A DNA stretch of 64,000 bases from Amphiura filiformis (GCF_039555335.1 NW_027305509.1:124001-188000); one strand, 5' to 3'. Counted from the stretch's first letter, positions 55,601 through 64,000 are shown. The notes: generated by a model not told the origin, from the letters alone. Made by a program: numbers and translations.

Positions 55601-58600
55601 GCCAACGAAAGCGTGCCTATATATTACTTAGGGTGATTGCGTCATCGCATCCCGTGGGATGCACGCACGCGCAGAAAAGTTGTATGTAGTATTTTGTAGT
55701 ACTCAGGGCTGTTAGGATCAATAATTAACTTGTTCGTAAATTTGGTTGTTCCTTGTCGCCAAGCCCAATTGCACGTATTGGGCTGTGATCACCTTTGTTA
55801 GAAGACGGTGCAACATTTTACCAAACCAGCCCAATATGTACAACAAATACAACCAAATCTGTTGAGTCTCTGTTATCTAATTAACCTTGTATGTTAATTT
55901 CTTTATCAAAGGTTGGTATTCGCCGTAGAAGTAGTGATGTAACATGATTAATTTCCATAGCAATGTCGTCTAGTGCAGAGCAATACATTCAAATTCCATC
56001 GCTATGGTAATTAATACTGTTATATCACTACTTCTATGGCCAATTGGCATCAAACACAGCTCGACCCATATCCTGAGCTTTCTGTGAAGTCATGCCCATC
56101 CCATTAACATTAAGATGCAACTCCTTCAGTTTATGTTGCAAAACATATCGCTGTAGAAGAAGTTACGCAATTGCCATAACAATGGGTTTGCAATATCTTT
56201 GAATGTATCGCCCAGCACTATAAGCAGGATACACTCATCAGATATGTATCTGCTCAATGATAAATTGACGACGATACCACTCTTTTCAAAGGCACTTATC
56301 TTACAGGGCTGGTGCGGGTGATCAGCATGATGTGAAAATTCTATAAAATTACGATCAAGGTCTTTATCATGTACGGCGTCGCGTCTAGTGCAGAGCAATA
56401 CATTCAAAAGTAGAGTAAAACCATTGCTATGGTAATTAATCCTGTTACATCACTACTTTTACGACAAATAAGGTCATCTAAACACAAAAAAGACACATCA
56501 TCTTTCTACTACCTTACCATCGTCATCCAATAGCGTCACGGTCACCTCTCCATCTACAACTGTCGCTCCTACTGAATTGTACAACTGTAAAGTTATTCGC
56601 TCACGTGGCTCGTGCAGGTTATCGTCTGTGAGAATTAAGTTGACGTATTGTAAATACTGTCCTGGGTTGAAATTCAGTTTAGCGTATGGCAAGGAGAAGT
56701 CGACGTTGTCTGTCGCTGTGCTTAAATCAGTGTTGATATCTATCAAATAAAGTAAATTTAAGTTCTGCTTTTTAGTTGCTTTCACTTTTAACATTGCACC
56801 AATAAGTCTTTTTGAAGTATGGCGGGCACAAAGAAGAGGGCGTACTTTGATTTGGGTAATCTTTTGTCAGTTGGGAAGGCAAAACAAGATTTGGATTAAC
56901 TAAATAAAAGTACGCCCTCTCCTTCTGTGCCCGCCATACTTATTGGTTTCTACTTCGAAAGCATTTGGAATTGCATTATAGGATTGTCAGATCAGAGATA
57001 GTCACAGTCAATTACAAAACGAGTAAGATCCCAAAATATATTATGTACACTGTTCTCTCGAAGCTCAGTATCGAAGCTAGGATGTTGCCGGATTCCACTG
57101 GTTTTTTTTTGTTTGTTTGTTTGTTTGTTTTTTGTTTTTGTTTTTGACATGACGTGACGTGATATTTCAATATAACTTACCGGCTGAGCAACAGGATCGA
57201 GTATCTCCGTTTCGACTGATTATAACTGATACAACACCTCCTTCCGTTTGTGCCTCATCTGTTTCTGATGATAACGTAGCCTTTAGAGATGGTGTCATTG
57301 TATCTACAACTATAAACATGGTCATGTAAAAACGCCCTTAATATGCATAGTGCTACGAGACATTCATCTGAGCTCTGTTGAACCAGACGAGTTTCTTTTG
57401 TACATATAGATATATATTTTCAAAGTCCTGAGACCTCATAGTATAATGCACACTCCCTCGATTCCCTGTAACCAGTTGCGTAGACACCGGGCCTAGCCAG
57501 GTGGGAGGGGGCAGCGCCCCCAAGTGAGAAGTCTTGCCTCCCCTGTGTGATGCTGGTCGACCTGATATTTTAGGTTTGAATGCTTTTTTTGTACTTTTTA
57601 AAACATTTTTTACAATCATTCGTCAACTTTTTCCTTCTTGAAAGTTGTCTCCAATTAGAAAAAGTCCTGACTACGCCATTTCTCGTAACAAGGTGATTTG
57701 TATGTCAAAGCCATTTCTTCATGGAGATAACTACATCAAGATACTCATCTAAACTAATGTGTAATGAAGGCTCCGAAGTAAGTAGTGTCATCTTTTACTT
57801 TTGAATCTTATCAAATATTTACTGACTTATTTTTTTTTTTTTTTTACCAATAAACTAATAATTGGCATTGAAATTTGCAATGCATTATGGGACAGTTTTT
57901 GCAGTTTTGGGACACTTTGCCTTCTGATCTATCGGGAAAAGTGTTTTTGTGCGTACAAAATATTATCTGAAATGTTTTATTAAAATAAAAATTGTTTTTA
58001 AAAATATGAATAATTACGTTAATCAATTTTTTAAAATATTGTTAATGACAACATTTTTATAATGATAAATGACTTAATAAAAATTAGAGCAATTATTTCT
58101 TTGATATGTCAAAGGTCCAAGTGTCCCAAAACTGCTCTCAACTTAAAACCAGAAGTTACGATGACGATTGGGCTTATAGAACTGCGAGAATAAGACTGGC
58201 CCTACCTTCTCTTCCATACACTATGACTTCACACACCACAATTTCTTTCATATTCCCTGCGATACTGATGTAGACATATTGTCCAAACGAGTTTATTGGA
58301 CACTTTCGTAGCACAGGTTTATTAATAATTGGTTCCTTCTTCGTCACAGCTAGCCCACATTGGTGATTTAGCGCAGTAAAGTCACTGCTACAGGATCCTA
58401 CGTGTACAATGGCCCCTTCGAACTTATTCGCTGGGGAATATAACAAAAGGAAATTTCTTCAAGCCTTATAACCTTACAAAGCAACTACTGTAAAGTCTAT
58501 CAAATAAGCCGCCCGACGAATAAGACTCTAAAAAAATCACTTTAATAAGGTGCAGACGTGTATGTAAACTTACGGTTTATATTCCAGACATTACTTTATT

Positions 58601-61600
58601 AATTTGGCTTCAAATAGACAGAAACCTTTCTTGACCTCCTGACGGTTGTTACTAATATTATTAATTCAGCATTTTGAGAATTAAGAAGAACAAAATTACA
58701 ATTTGATGGAAATCGTATATTATGGCTTTAATTTTAGTACAACCTTAATGTTACGTATTCAATTATGTTTAGATAATTGTAATTCACTTATACAAGTTGT
58801 AATAAATACCTTCAATGGCCAGATACGTCGCCGATGGGACGACTACCTCCACCAAACCAACATCATACACTTTTCTAAGATCAATCCTTAACCACGGGTC
58901 GGTCGTCACCCCTGGAAATATGATACAAATTGCATTTAGAGCTGGGTGCATGTCCACAACTGGACTTCCTCTAGTATTTTGAATAATGGCTGCCATTGAG
59001 GAGTAGGAATGCGTGAAATTAGATTCGTCTATAGTATTTTGAATTGGATTTACAAACACCGTGAGGAGCAATTAATGATTACTGAATCTGAATATCTATA
59101 TCTCAGTGTAGCGCTGCTTCATTTCAATTTTGGCAATTTTCAGAAAAGTTTAATGAAGAAGGAATCGGCCTATATCCTTCAACCTAGCAGGGCGTTAGAC
59201 AATGCGAGACACAAATTAATATATTTAAGGATCGGAAAGAAAAAAAGCGCAGTGATTTATATTGCACTACGCACAGGCACAACGCTTAGACGGTGATCTA
59301 CAAGCCTCAGCACACTTTACATGTTATCGCTGACCACTACAGCCCCACATCATTCCATAAACCATTTAACAACAATTCAGGGACTTTGCTGCGCACACCC
59401 TAGCCATTCCACAACCTTAGCAACCAGGATCAGCTCCCCGAGTTTCTTACGGGATACAACAAGACAATTAGCAGTAAGTTCCTTGTACAGGAGAATTTCA
59501 AGCTAACTAACGAGAGCGTACTAGGAACCACTAGGGTTCGAACCCGCAACCTCTCGCACCGTAGTCGAACGCTTTATCGATTGAGCTAACTTGACTGCTA
59601 TAAACCGATGGAAGTCCGAGAAAATTAAGTTTACAGAATTCTGAACCTTCGATATAATCATAGAATTGTCACAAAAGAAATTAGCAAGTGCCTGCTCAAA
59701 TCAGGAATCGAACCAGCGACATCCAAACCATTAGACTCACCTGTAAGTAAACAATAATCAAGCTGTGTGTTGTCGGTATTCTCGTCGACAATTATCGATC
59801 CATCGGAATTTGGTGCATTACTCACAACAACTTCTCTGTCGACCGATAACTCTTGGAGCGTTTGGTCTGTTACAGGCATACAAAACATAATATTATCAAA
59901 TATGGATTTGCAATTCAGTGTTTTTACTCTGCACATTATAATGAGAATTCATTTGACGATATCAGATCGACATAAAATAGACAGTGTATTAGTTAACCAA
60001 ACAACTGTGTCTCACTTCTAGAGAATGTGCTGTCTTTCTTTTAACATGAAACAACCTAATACTGTACCAAGCTTCGTCACTGAGCAAGGCATATCTTTTT
60101 ACACAGTATTTTCAGTAATAATGTTATCATAATAATGTTGTTACATTTTTTTTTCATATTTATCCCTTGGATTATTCACTGTATTAGTGTTTTAGTCATA
60201 TCATGGTGTAAAGTGCCTACAGGCATTTGTCATACGCGATTGTTGTTATTATAATTATTATTTCTTGAAGGTTTCGATGGGCAGTGCAATAACTTTGAAT
60301 ATGTAGTTGGCTGCGTTACCAGGCAAATTTCACAAGCCAGATCTGAGGTTTTCCCAGCGTAAGAGGTTCGGATGTGCGTTAATAATTGAAGACCGAATTA
60401 TAAAGACTTATTTGCGTATGACGTCCTGACAACCAGACCAAAAATGCCGTACTGCGCAGGTCAGTAACCAATCACGTCGCGCCTTTACACTGACGTCAGA
60501 CGAAAACTAGTGTTTTTAATTCGGTCTTCAAATATACCTACCGTCATTGTTACAGAAGTCCCAAGTGCCAGTGTTCCCTTCTGTTCTTATTCCTACGTAT
60601 TGTGTATTCTGAAACGCACTAGGAGCAAAAGCTGTTATGAAGGAAAATGGTTCATCATCCAGTCCAACTAATAATTGTCCCGCGGAAAATATTTGAATGT
60701 AAAATGGACGGAATTGAGATAAAGACAAGATGTTTGTTTGATGAGCGACGTCTATGATTGTGTTCTCGATTGCACCAAAAGTTGACCAGGTTTTCCTTTT
60801 CAGACGAGATCGTTGTCCTGTAATTGTGACATACCCTATCTCTACGAAATAAAATCAGGATACACACAAATCAATTACGGACCGAATTTACAATTGTCAA
60901 CGCCAATCACAATTCTCTTTGTTACCCTAACCTTAAACCCAATGTTGATAACAACATCGAAATGACTTAATGGTTAATTTTCCTTTAAAATGCAAATCTC
61001 GTTAAGGTTTATCATGTTTATGTTTCGAAAATCTCTGGTCGTGCATGCGTAGACTATGAAACTTCAGTCCCCCTCTTAGATTTTGACATTGTTATCCGGC
61101 TCTTGCCGAATGACTGAGGGCGCTTTACGGATTATATAGAGGTTGGTTTATACATATACGTTATTCGTCTGTATGCGGTGATGACGTTTGAATTGTTATT
61201 CTTACCAACAATGTAAACTTCCCCAGTGTTGTTGACGTCCACGGTATCATAGGCTTCAGACGACACCATAAGATATGCGCTAGATTGGGCTCGAACCCGA
61301 AATGAAAACTTGTCGTGGAATGACGGTACGAAGGGTCTTACAAATGTATAACCTGGATCTGATGCAGGAGTTGTCTCAAAGCAACTTTGACAAAGTGCCT
61401 CTGTTAGAGTGTTGAAAAAAAATTGATTAAGTGTTTTAAAATCAATATTATCTTTAAAGAGAAGCCCTGCCAGAGCAGTCCTTTTGGGCGAACCAAACCT
61501 GCCTGGTTATCAAATTAATCAGTGACAGTGTTATCTCTGAATTAACAGGTGCTAATTGATGCAATAACATTAAAACATCAATTAGCACCGGTCAAATTCA

Positions 61601-62250
61601 GAGATAACCTTGTCACTGATTAATTTAACAACCAGACAGGTTTGGTTCAGAGCAGAAGAACTGTTCTGGCGGTGCTTCATGCTTAAGACGTGTGCTCGAT
61701 AATTTAAGCTCTACAGTCAGTATATTCATTTGCCTGTCTCTTTCTCATTCGTACTCTCCACCTCTTAATCTCCCTTCTTTACTGTTCTCCTCAGTGGCGT
61801 AGCCAGGGGGCAAGGGGGTGCAGCTGCCCCCTGTGAAAAGTCTTGTTCCCCTCTTGCCCCCCTGTGGGATGGTGGCCGCCCCGACATTTAAGACTTTTTT
61901 GTGTTTCTGACCAAATTGACATTATATTTTGCCATTTTAACATAAAAAGTGCCAAACACTTTAATACATTGTGAAAATAAGTTATAACTTTAATTTTAAA
62001 AACTGGTACATACATGTAGGCTTATACATGATAAACCAGGTTGCACTATGATTCAAATTTATTATACATGTTGTTACTTGAGTCAAGTTCACGAATGTAT
62101 ATCAATTTCCTTTTTGCCCAGCAGCGTGGCTATATATTATTAATCGTCATTTCAATGCAAAAGGTAAAAATAGTGCAATTTACATTACTTACCATCAGAA
62201 ATCAGAAGAATTATTGCACATAAAATATAGTGTTTTGATATATTATCCAT
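43596..62250 (-). CDS. receptor tyrosine kinase: Methyltransf_FA, galactose-binding-like, 2x Calx-beta, EGF, TM, kinase
   Basis: Twenty exons in consistent phase give about 1000 codons: 62193-62250, 61206-61400, 60542-60841, 59741-59866, 58810-58911, 58206-58430, 57181-57309, 56518-56739, 55183-55287, 54075-54320, 53005-53127, 52292-52506, 50422-50590, 49542-49646, 48265-48425, 47749-47871, 46508-46619, 45696-45792, 44751-44850 and (tentative) 43596-43685. Domains: signal peptide 1-20; Methyltransf_FA about 30-184; galactose-binding-like 185-335; Calx-beta about 336-452 and 453-569; EGF 572-610; membrane 623-643; kinase about 700-970. The kinase has GSGAFG, Lys735, Glu750, HRDLATRN (Asp832), DFG (Asp850) and WLAPE, so it should be active. 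It is closest by eye to FGFR/PDGFR-like kinases. The extracellular half suggests sugar and calcium-dependent ligand binding (inference). Ligand and family name are unknown. Confidence 0.85.
43897..44103. mobile_element. foldback repeat
   Basis: CATACACGATCAATTTGATTG (21 positions, 43900-43920) faces its near complement ending at about 44100. AGTAGTT-type AT-rich interior; no coding. Confidence 0.5.
44140..44250. repeat. CCAACGTTGG palindrome cluster
   Basis: GCCCAACGTTGGC, CCAACGTTGGCCCAACATTG and a variant CCAATGTTGG lie within 110 bp. Confidence 0.5.
44270..44640. mobile_element. foldback repeat, same family as 18510-18900
   Basis: TACCCTTTAGCTCTGATTTA at the left and TTAAATCCGAGCTAAAATAT at the right. 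The inner GGAAAGCACGGC matches the copy in intron 1 of TIR gene copy 1. Confidence 0.5.
44751..44850 (-). CDS. RTK exon 19 (kinase C terminus)
   Basis: Phase 2-0. [20 protein letters not shown] and [13 protein letters not shown], the conserved CW..P..RP end of tyrosine kinases. Confidence 0.9.
45120..45400. repeat. cluster of AGACATGTCT-like 10-bp palindromes
   Basis: AGACATGTCT (45124), AGACGTGTCT (45141), AGACACGTCT (45206), GGACATGTCT (45223), AGACACGTCT (45249) and weaker matches to 45400. The pairs at 45124/45141 and 45206/45223 are mirror images with 7-nt spacers, so the cluster is itself an inverted repeat. Confidence 0.7.
45696..45792 (-). CDS. RTK exon 18 (kinase: helix G region)
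   Basis: Phase 1-2. [20 protein letters not shown] and [11 protein letters not shown], the usual G-x-x-P-Y-x-G segment after helix F. Confidence 0.9.
45833..46190. mobile_element. foldback MITE, TATAGACSAAT family
   Basis: TATAGACCAATCCAATTTCA at the left faces AAATTGAATTCGTCTATA at the right. A central perfect hairpin uses CCATCACTTGGC and GCCAAGTGATGG. A solo end of the same family is at about 58995-59035. Confidence 0.6.
46417..46550 (-). repeat. 78-bp tandem duplication of exon 17 end and donor
   Basis: GGTCCTTCGGTATAGTTCTA to GTGAGTTTGCAAACA on the minus strand occurs twice with two or three changes. Both donors are GTGAGT and the offset is a multiple of three. Confidence 0.85.
46508..46619 (-). 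CDS. RTK exon 17 (kinase: APE and helix F)
   Basis: Phase 0-1. [19 protein letters not shown] and [18 protein letters not shown] second in-frame donor exists 78 nt further on (exon end 46430) because the exon's 3' end is tandemly duplicated. Confidence 0.9.
46676..47373. mobile_element. foldback built of GCAACGCGTTGC palindromes
   Basis: Ends ACGTGTATGGCAAGC and GCTTGCCATACACGT, then arms of about 170 bp that each carry five to six copies of the 12-bp palindrome GCAACGCGTTGC (two degenerate in the right arm). The interior of about 330 bp is AT-rich without a protein. Confidence 0.75.
47749..47871 (-). CDS. RTK exon 16 (kinase: catalytic and DFG loops)
   Basis: Phase 0-0, 41 codons. [14 protein letters not shown] and [20 protein letters not shown] with one activation-loop tyrosine. 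Confidence 0.92.
48141..48193. repeat. (TATTG)n microsatellite
   Basis: About ten tandem TATTG units in the intron between RTK exons 15 and 16. Confidence 0.9.
48265..48425 (-). CDS. RTK exon 15 (kinase: hinge, insert, helix E)
   Basis: Phase 1-0. [20 protein letters not shown] at the hinge, a short insert, then [14 protein letters not shown]. Confidence 0.9.
48605..49040. mobile_element. partial CCCARYAAACAC-family element with nested foldback
   Basis: Starts CCCAATAAACACACAAC and repeats AACGTTTT-type units like the element at 7440. A 144-bp hairpin (48758-48901; CATGATTTCGATTTAAACG against its complement) is nested in it. Confidence 0.5.
49192..49484. mobile_element. TGTGACCTGCT-family MITE, copy 3 of 4
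   Basis: TGTGACCTGCTCTCCCACGA to GGGAGCAGGTCACA, TA on both sides; the central arms AGTAGTATGTCCTTTTTG pair internally. Confidence 0.75.
49542..49646 (-). CDS. RTK exon 14 (kinase: helix C)
   Basis: Phase 1-1. [20 protein letters not shown] and [10 protein letters not shown]; the helix-C glutamate is in MKELK. Confidence 0.9.
50422..50590 (-). CDS. RTK exon 13 (kinase: glycine loop and Lys)
   Basis: Phase 0-1. [20 protein letters not shown] and HVAVKVLK give the G-rich loop and ATP-anchoring lysine. Confidence 0.9.
50711..51082. mobile_element. TIR MITE family, copy A
   Basis: Ends TAAAGTCATAATGTACGAT and ATCGTACATTAAGCCTTTA. Contains the perfect inverted pair CATAAAGTCATAATT and AATTATGACTTTATG. 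Copy B is inverted at 54812-55172 and a partial copy C lies at about 58610-58735. Confidence 0.6.
51297..51512. mobile_element. foldback MITE (about 215 bp)
   Basis: CTACTCCAGTTGAAATCCAT at the left and ATGGATTTCAACTGGAATAG at the right, with inner CATGACCTTGATCTTCCA arms. Confidence 0.65.
51575..51720. repeat. inverted repeat with CGACCGCCG arms
   Basis: AAAAACTCGACCGCCGATTG against CAACCGGCGGTCGAGTTTT, separated by about 85 bp. Confidence 0.55.
52292..52506 (-). CDS. RTK exon 12 (transmembrane and juxtamembrane)
   Basis: Phase 1-0. Hydrophobic run [20 protein letters not shown], then [14 protein letters not shown] stop-transfer and [17 protein letters not shown] with a likely phosphotyrosine site. 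Confidence 0.85.
52579..52845. mobile_element. foldback repeat before RTK exon 12
   Basis: GGACATTCGAAGTGAGGACTT at the left is 21 positions (52579-52599) complementary to the right arm near 52817-52838 (AGTCCTCACTTTGAATGTGG). Two further AAGNGAGGACA units lie inside. Confidence 0.5.
53005..53127 (-). CDS. RTK exon 11 (EGF)
   Basis: Phase 1-1. [20 protein letters not shown] and [15 protein letters not shown], six cysteines, canonical EGF. Confidence 0.85.
53343..53607. mobile_element. TGTGACCTGCT-family MITE, copy 4 of 4
   Basis: CGTGACCTGCTACAACGAAA to GTAGCAGGTCACA with TA at both edges. Same internal order (GTTGGTAG, GTATGTCCTTTT) as copies 1-3. Confidence 0.7.
54075..54320 (-). CDS. RTK exon 10 (Calx-beta 2, second half)
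   Basis: Phase 1-1. [35 protein letters not shown] and [10 protein letters not shown]: the second Calx-beta with a calcium-binding DDN..E and DDE end. Confidence 0.85.
54640..54780 (-). mobile_element. partial SINE, same family as 59275-59605
   Basis: Shares TAAACCATTTARCAACAATC, GGGACTTGC-type and GATCAGCTCCCCGA with the longer copy; the tRNA-like head is missing. Confidence 0.5.
54812..55172. mobile_element. TIR MITE family, copy B (inverted)
   Basis: AAAGCCTTAATGTACGATTT to GTACATTATGTCTTTA, matching copy A (50711-51082) in opposite orientation. Confidence 0.6.
55183..55287 (-). CDS. RTK exon 9 (Calx-beta 2, first half)
   Basis: Phase 1-1, 105 nt. Encodes [20 protein letters not shown] and [15 protein letters not shown]. 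Confidence 0.75.
55500..55625 (-). mobile_element. tRNA-derived SINE head
   Basis: The minus strand carries A-box GTGGCTAAGTGTCGCCGACC and B-box GGGTTCGAATCCC at tRNA spacing, plus a long variable-arm-like segment. Flanked by ordinary intron sequence. Confidence 0.5.
55925..56465. repeat. 108-bp foldback plus a half copy
   Basis: GTAGTGATGTAACATGATTA faces TAATACTGTTATATCACTAC at 55925-56033. The right half recurs at 56380-56465 (GTCTAGTGCAGAGCAATACA in both). Confidence 0.55.
56518..56739 (-). CDS. RTK exon 8 (Calx-beta 1, second half)
   Basis: Phase 1-1. [40 protein letters not shown] and [10 protein letters not shown] are textbook Calx-beta features (D-N-x-x-E-P-x-E and L-D-D-D end). Confidence 0.85.
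56799..56946. mobile_element. 148-bp foldback MITE upstream of RTK exon 8
   Basis: CCAATAAG, then AAGTATGGCGGGCACA at the left, faces TGTGCCCGCCATACTTATTGG (56926-56946) at the right; inner arms share AGGGCGTACTTT. Confidence 0.7.
57181..57309 (-). CDS. RTK exon 7 (Calx-beta 1, first half)
   Basis: Phase 1-1. Encodes [20 protein letters not shown] and [20 protein letters not shown], a Calx-beta first hairpin. Confidence 0.75.
57470..57610. repeat. GTAGCCAGG-type interspersed repeat
   Basis: GCCTAGCCAGGTGGGAGGGG, GCCCCC and the T-rich continuation resemble 61794-61900 (GCGTAGCCAGGGGGCAAGGG), so both belong to one dispersed family. A weaker relative begins CAGTGGCGTAGC at 17107. Confidence 0.45.
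57896..58136. mobile_element. foldback repeat
   Basis: GCAGTTTTGGGACACTTTG at the left against CAAGTGTCCCAAAACTGC at the right, with an AT-rich interior. Confidence 0.55.
58206..58430 (-). CDS. RTK exon 6 (galactose-binding-like, part 3)
   Basis: Phase 1-1. Encodes [18 protein letters not shown], then [17 protein letters not shown] and [10 protein letters not shown], the final strands of a fucolectin/F5/8C-like domain. Confidence 0.75.
58810..58911 (-). CDS. RTK exon 5 (galactose-binding-like, part 2)
   Basis: Phase 1-1. Encodes [20 protein letters not shown] and [25 protein letters not shown] is the family's PWWxVDLGxxY core motif. Confidence 0.75.
59275..59605 (-). mobile_element. tRNA-derived SINE with body
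   Basis: Minus strand: A-box TTAGCTCAATCGATAAAGCG and B-box TGCGGGTTCGAACCC form a tRNA-like head (about 59535-59605), followed by a body of about 250 bp shared with 54640-54780. Confidence 0.65.
59741..59866 (-). CDS. RTK exon 4 (galactose-binding-like, part 1)
   Basis: Phase 1-1. Encodes [20 protein letters not shown] and [15 protein letters not shown], resembling the start of an F5/8-type C or fucolectin fold with its D-x-N-T-D-T motif. Confidence 0.7.
60386..60531. mobile_element. MITE next to RTK exon 3 donor
   Basis: 146 bp with perfect 15-bp ends TTGAAGACCGAATTA and TAATTCGGTCTTCAA. Its right end is 10 bp from the exon 3 donor. Confidence 0.65.
60542..60841 (-). CDS. RTK exon 3 (Methyltransf_FA, second half)
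   Basis: Phase 1-1, 300 nt. Contains [37 protein letters not shown] and [16 protein letters not shown], the characteristic end of the domain. Confidence 0.85.
61206..61400 (-). CDS. RTK exon 2 (Methyltransf_FA, first half)
   Basis: Phase 1-1. Encodes [19 protein letters not shown] and [20 protein letters not shown], ending GEVYIV, matching the early strands of the farnesoic acid O-methyltransferase-like domain (PF12248). Confidence 0.75.
61465..61674. mobile_element. foldback MITE upstream of RTK exon 2
   Basis: CCTGCCAGAGCAGTCCTTTT and AACCAAACCTGCCTGGTTAT at the left face complementary right-arm blocks; the inner arm CTAATTGATG is nearly perfect. Confidence 0.65.
62193..62250 (-). CDS. 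RTK exon 1 (signal peptide)
   Basis: ATG at 62250, [19 protein letters not shown], then a GTAAGT donor in phase 1: a short hydrophobic secretion signal. No upstream in-frame ATG was found close by. Confidence 0.75.
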
Positions 62251-64000
62251 GTTGCAACGTCTTTAACATTATTTTCTTACTTCCTCATGTATTAGACATA
62301 AGGAAGCTTATTACATCATCCCAATGGCATAGTCCAATAACCTCAATTAAACAATCATAGTGCAAAATTTAACCTCAAGTTGCAGAGGATGAGTTTTGTA
62401 CCCAAATTTTCATAGGTCATTCAATTAATGTACAAATGTATTAGGGTTAAAGAATTGTGTCCTGATAGATGCGCATACTGTGGACCCTGTGTTAGTTGCT
62501 CGATTACGAAGCTTTGTCCGATTCAGTTATTGAATGGTTCATTGAGTCTTGTACAAAGAGATTGATTTGTTTTGACTACTTAGTGTAAAGAATGAACTTG
62601 ACTTGAAGGTTATTTTCAGTACTAAAGAATGAACTTGGTTGAAAGGTTATTTTTAGAACTACTCCTGATTCCAGAAAAATACAGCACTGTTGTTGTTGGG
62701 GTTTTTTGGGGTGGTTCTTTGTTTTTATTTTGTTTTTGTTTTGTTTTTTTGTTTTGTTTTGGGGTTTTTTTGGCGTTGTTGTTTTGTTCATTTATTTTTT
62801 TTTTTTTTCCTTTTTGTTTTGTTTGTTGTTGTTTTTTGTTTTGTTTTTGTTTTCCTTTTTTGTTTTGTTTGTTGTTGTTTTTTATTGTTTTTTGGTTTTG
62901 TTTTCTTTTGTTGTTGTTGTTTGTTTGTTTGTTGTTTTATTACAACAAAAATATTATCTTGTTTTGCCAAATGAAACATAGCTAGATCCTTAGCTAACTG
63001 AGAATTAAAGTCGTAATTTTTTTTGGAAATAATGGCCAAAAACATGACGCTGTGACAATCAAGCCTGAAGACTTATACAGTTGTACTTAAACTAATTTCA
63101 GGTTATATACTAATTTAATTTGTTTAAAGTACAGTGTTTATTATCTTTTCTAACCAATTAGTTTAATGAAACATAAAATATTAGAATTATGAGCAAACTC
63201 ATTAGCCTATAGGTACCATTTTGAATGCTTAGACTTATGCTAAGTCGTTGAATTTTGTGATTGCAATTGTTGGAAAACATGCACAATTGAGTGTGTGATT
63301 TTAGCAAATTTTCTTTCAAATTGCCAAATTATTAACATTTTAATTGCCTGTTAAGACTAAATAAACACTTTGATTGCCACTTAGAACTAAATAAAGGATT
63401 AAAATTTAGCTGTTTCATTGTAAACACGGGATAATTACATTGTTAATCAAGAAGATATCACTGTGTTTTTCTGGAATCGGGAGTAGTGTTCCAGGTCAGT
63501 AATAAACCTTCTCTCTTATGGCATGATAAATTATTATCTACAGCCTGTCTCAAAAAAAGTTGTGCAAGTGAAAAGCGCCCTCTGTGGCAATTAGACAATA
63601 CCTTTGTGACATGATGCTTACATTAACGTCAAGGGAACAATCTTAGCTCTCAAATACCGTTTGTTCTGTTCAATTTGCTTTTTAAATCTTGAGACATATT
63701 TAGTTAACGAAAGGGTAAAATCACAATTGTGCCACTTTTACTAGGGAATAGGGCTGTACATGTAAATCAATGATAGCGGATGTTGAAGCGTCTAAAGCAC
63801 TCCCCCTTCGGGGCTCGTGCATTAGAAGCATCGACATCAGCTCGCGTACATTTCATTAATTTGTCATATTTCATGAACTTGTCTAAGTTCATTAATCTGT
63901 AAGTGTGCAATATTTGTTTGTCTTTTAACATGTCTTGAGTGACAAAGAAAACAGTTTTTACTATGATAAAATTATTGACATGCACATGTATTTAACTTTA
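62251..64000. other. region upstream of the RTK start
   Basis: No coding exon recognised. A T/G-rich low-complexity tract (TTTTGTTTTG-type, 62690-62940) lies 0.4 kb upstream. A Tc1/mariner-like end (CCTGTCTCAAAAAAAGTTGT) is at about 63545. A promoter could not be identified. Confidence 0.45.

Noticed and set aside
62629-62985. Phenylalanine/cysteine-rich hydrophobic frames (about 90-118 codons)
   Set aside because: Low-complexity T/G-rich tract open in all three frames; composition only.

Overview
The window is animal genomic DNA. It has short coding exons with GT/AG splice sites in long AT-rich introns, secreted and membrane domain shuffling at phase-1 junctions, and a very dense load of tRNA-derived SINEs, LINE debris and palindromic (foldback) mini-transposons. 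The domain set (Methyltransf_FA, galactose-binding-like, Calx-beta and EGF on one receptor kinase; ARM-TIR-SAM-like cytosolic proteins) suggests a marine invertebrate deuterostome, most likely an echinoderm or hemichordate. That assignment is inference. No retrovirus, Polinton, CRISPR array, rRNA or bacterial-type gene was recognised.

Region 1 (about 1-12.7 kb, + strand) holds the 3' part of a single-pass membrane receptor gene: one EGF domain, three Ig domains, a transmembrane segment and a short tail with two spaced YxxL/F-type tyrosines spread over tiny exons. Its introns are filled by a PIF/Harbinger-like element with a LINE fragment inside it, large foldbacks and a SINE.

Region 2 (about 12.7-37.4 kb, + strand) opens with very large hairpin repeats and then carries a tandem segmental duplication (about 16.49-27.58 kb and 29.72-37.36 kb). 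Each copy has a five-exon gene encoding N-terminal armadillo-like repeats, a TIR domain and a C-terminal SAM-like domain, an order different from SARM1 (ARM-SAM-SAM-TIR). Copy 2 looks intact (562 codons) and has an uninterrupted 92-unit GAA tract in intron 1. Copy 1 (551 codons) lacks 12 residues in frame, including the glutamate that lines up with the SARM1 catalytic residue. A piece of that exon lies out of order upstream. A 208-bp stretch is identical between the copies although exon 1 is clearly diverged, which suggests gene conversion.

Region 3 (about 37.4-42 kb) is a decayed 3.55-kb DNA transposon with long inverted ends, followed by a SINE.

Region 4 (about 43.6-62.25 kb, - strand) is a receptor tyrosine kinase gene of about 20 exons whose reading phase is consistent throughout, for about 1000 codons: signal peptide, Methyltransf_FA, galactose-binding-like domain, two Calx-beta, EGF, transmembrane segment, kinase. 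The kinase keeps the key catalytic residues. One kinase exon has an in-frame 78-bp tandem duplication that supplies a second splice donor. The remaining ends of the window show only repeats or nothing recognisable.
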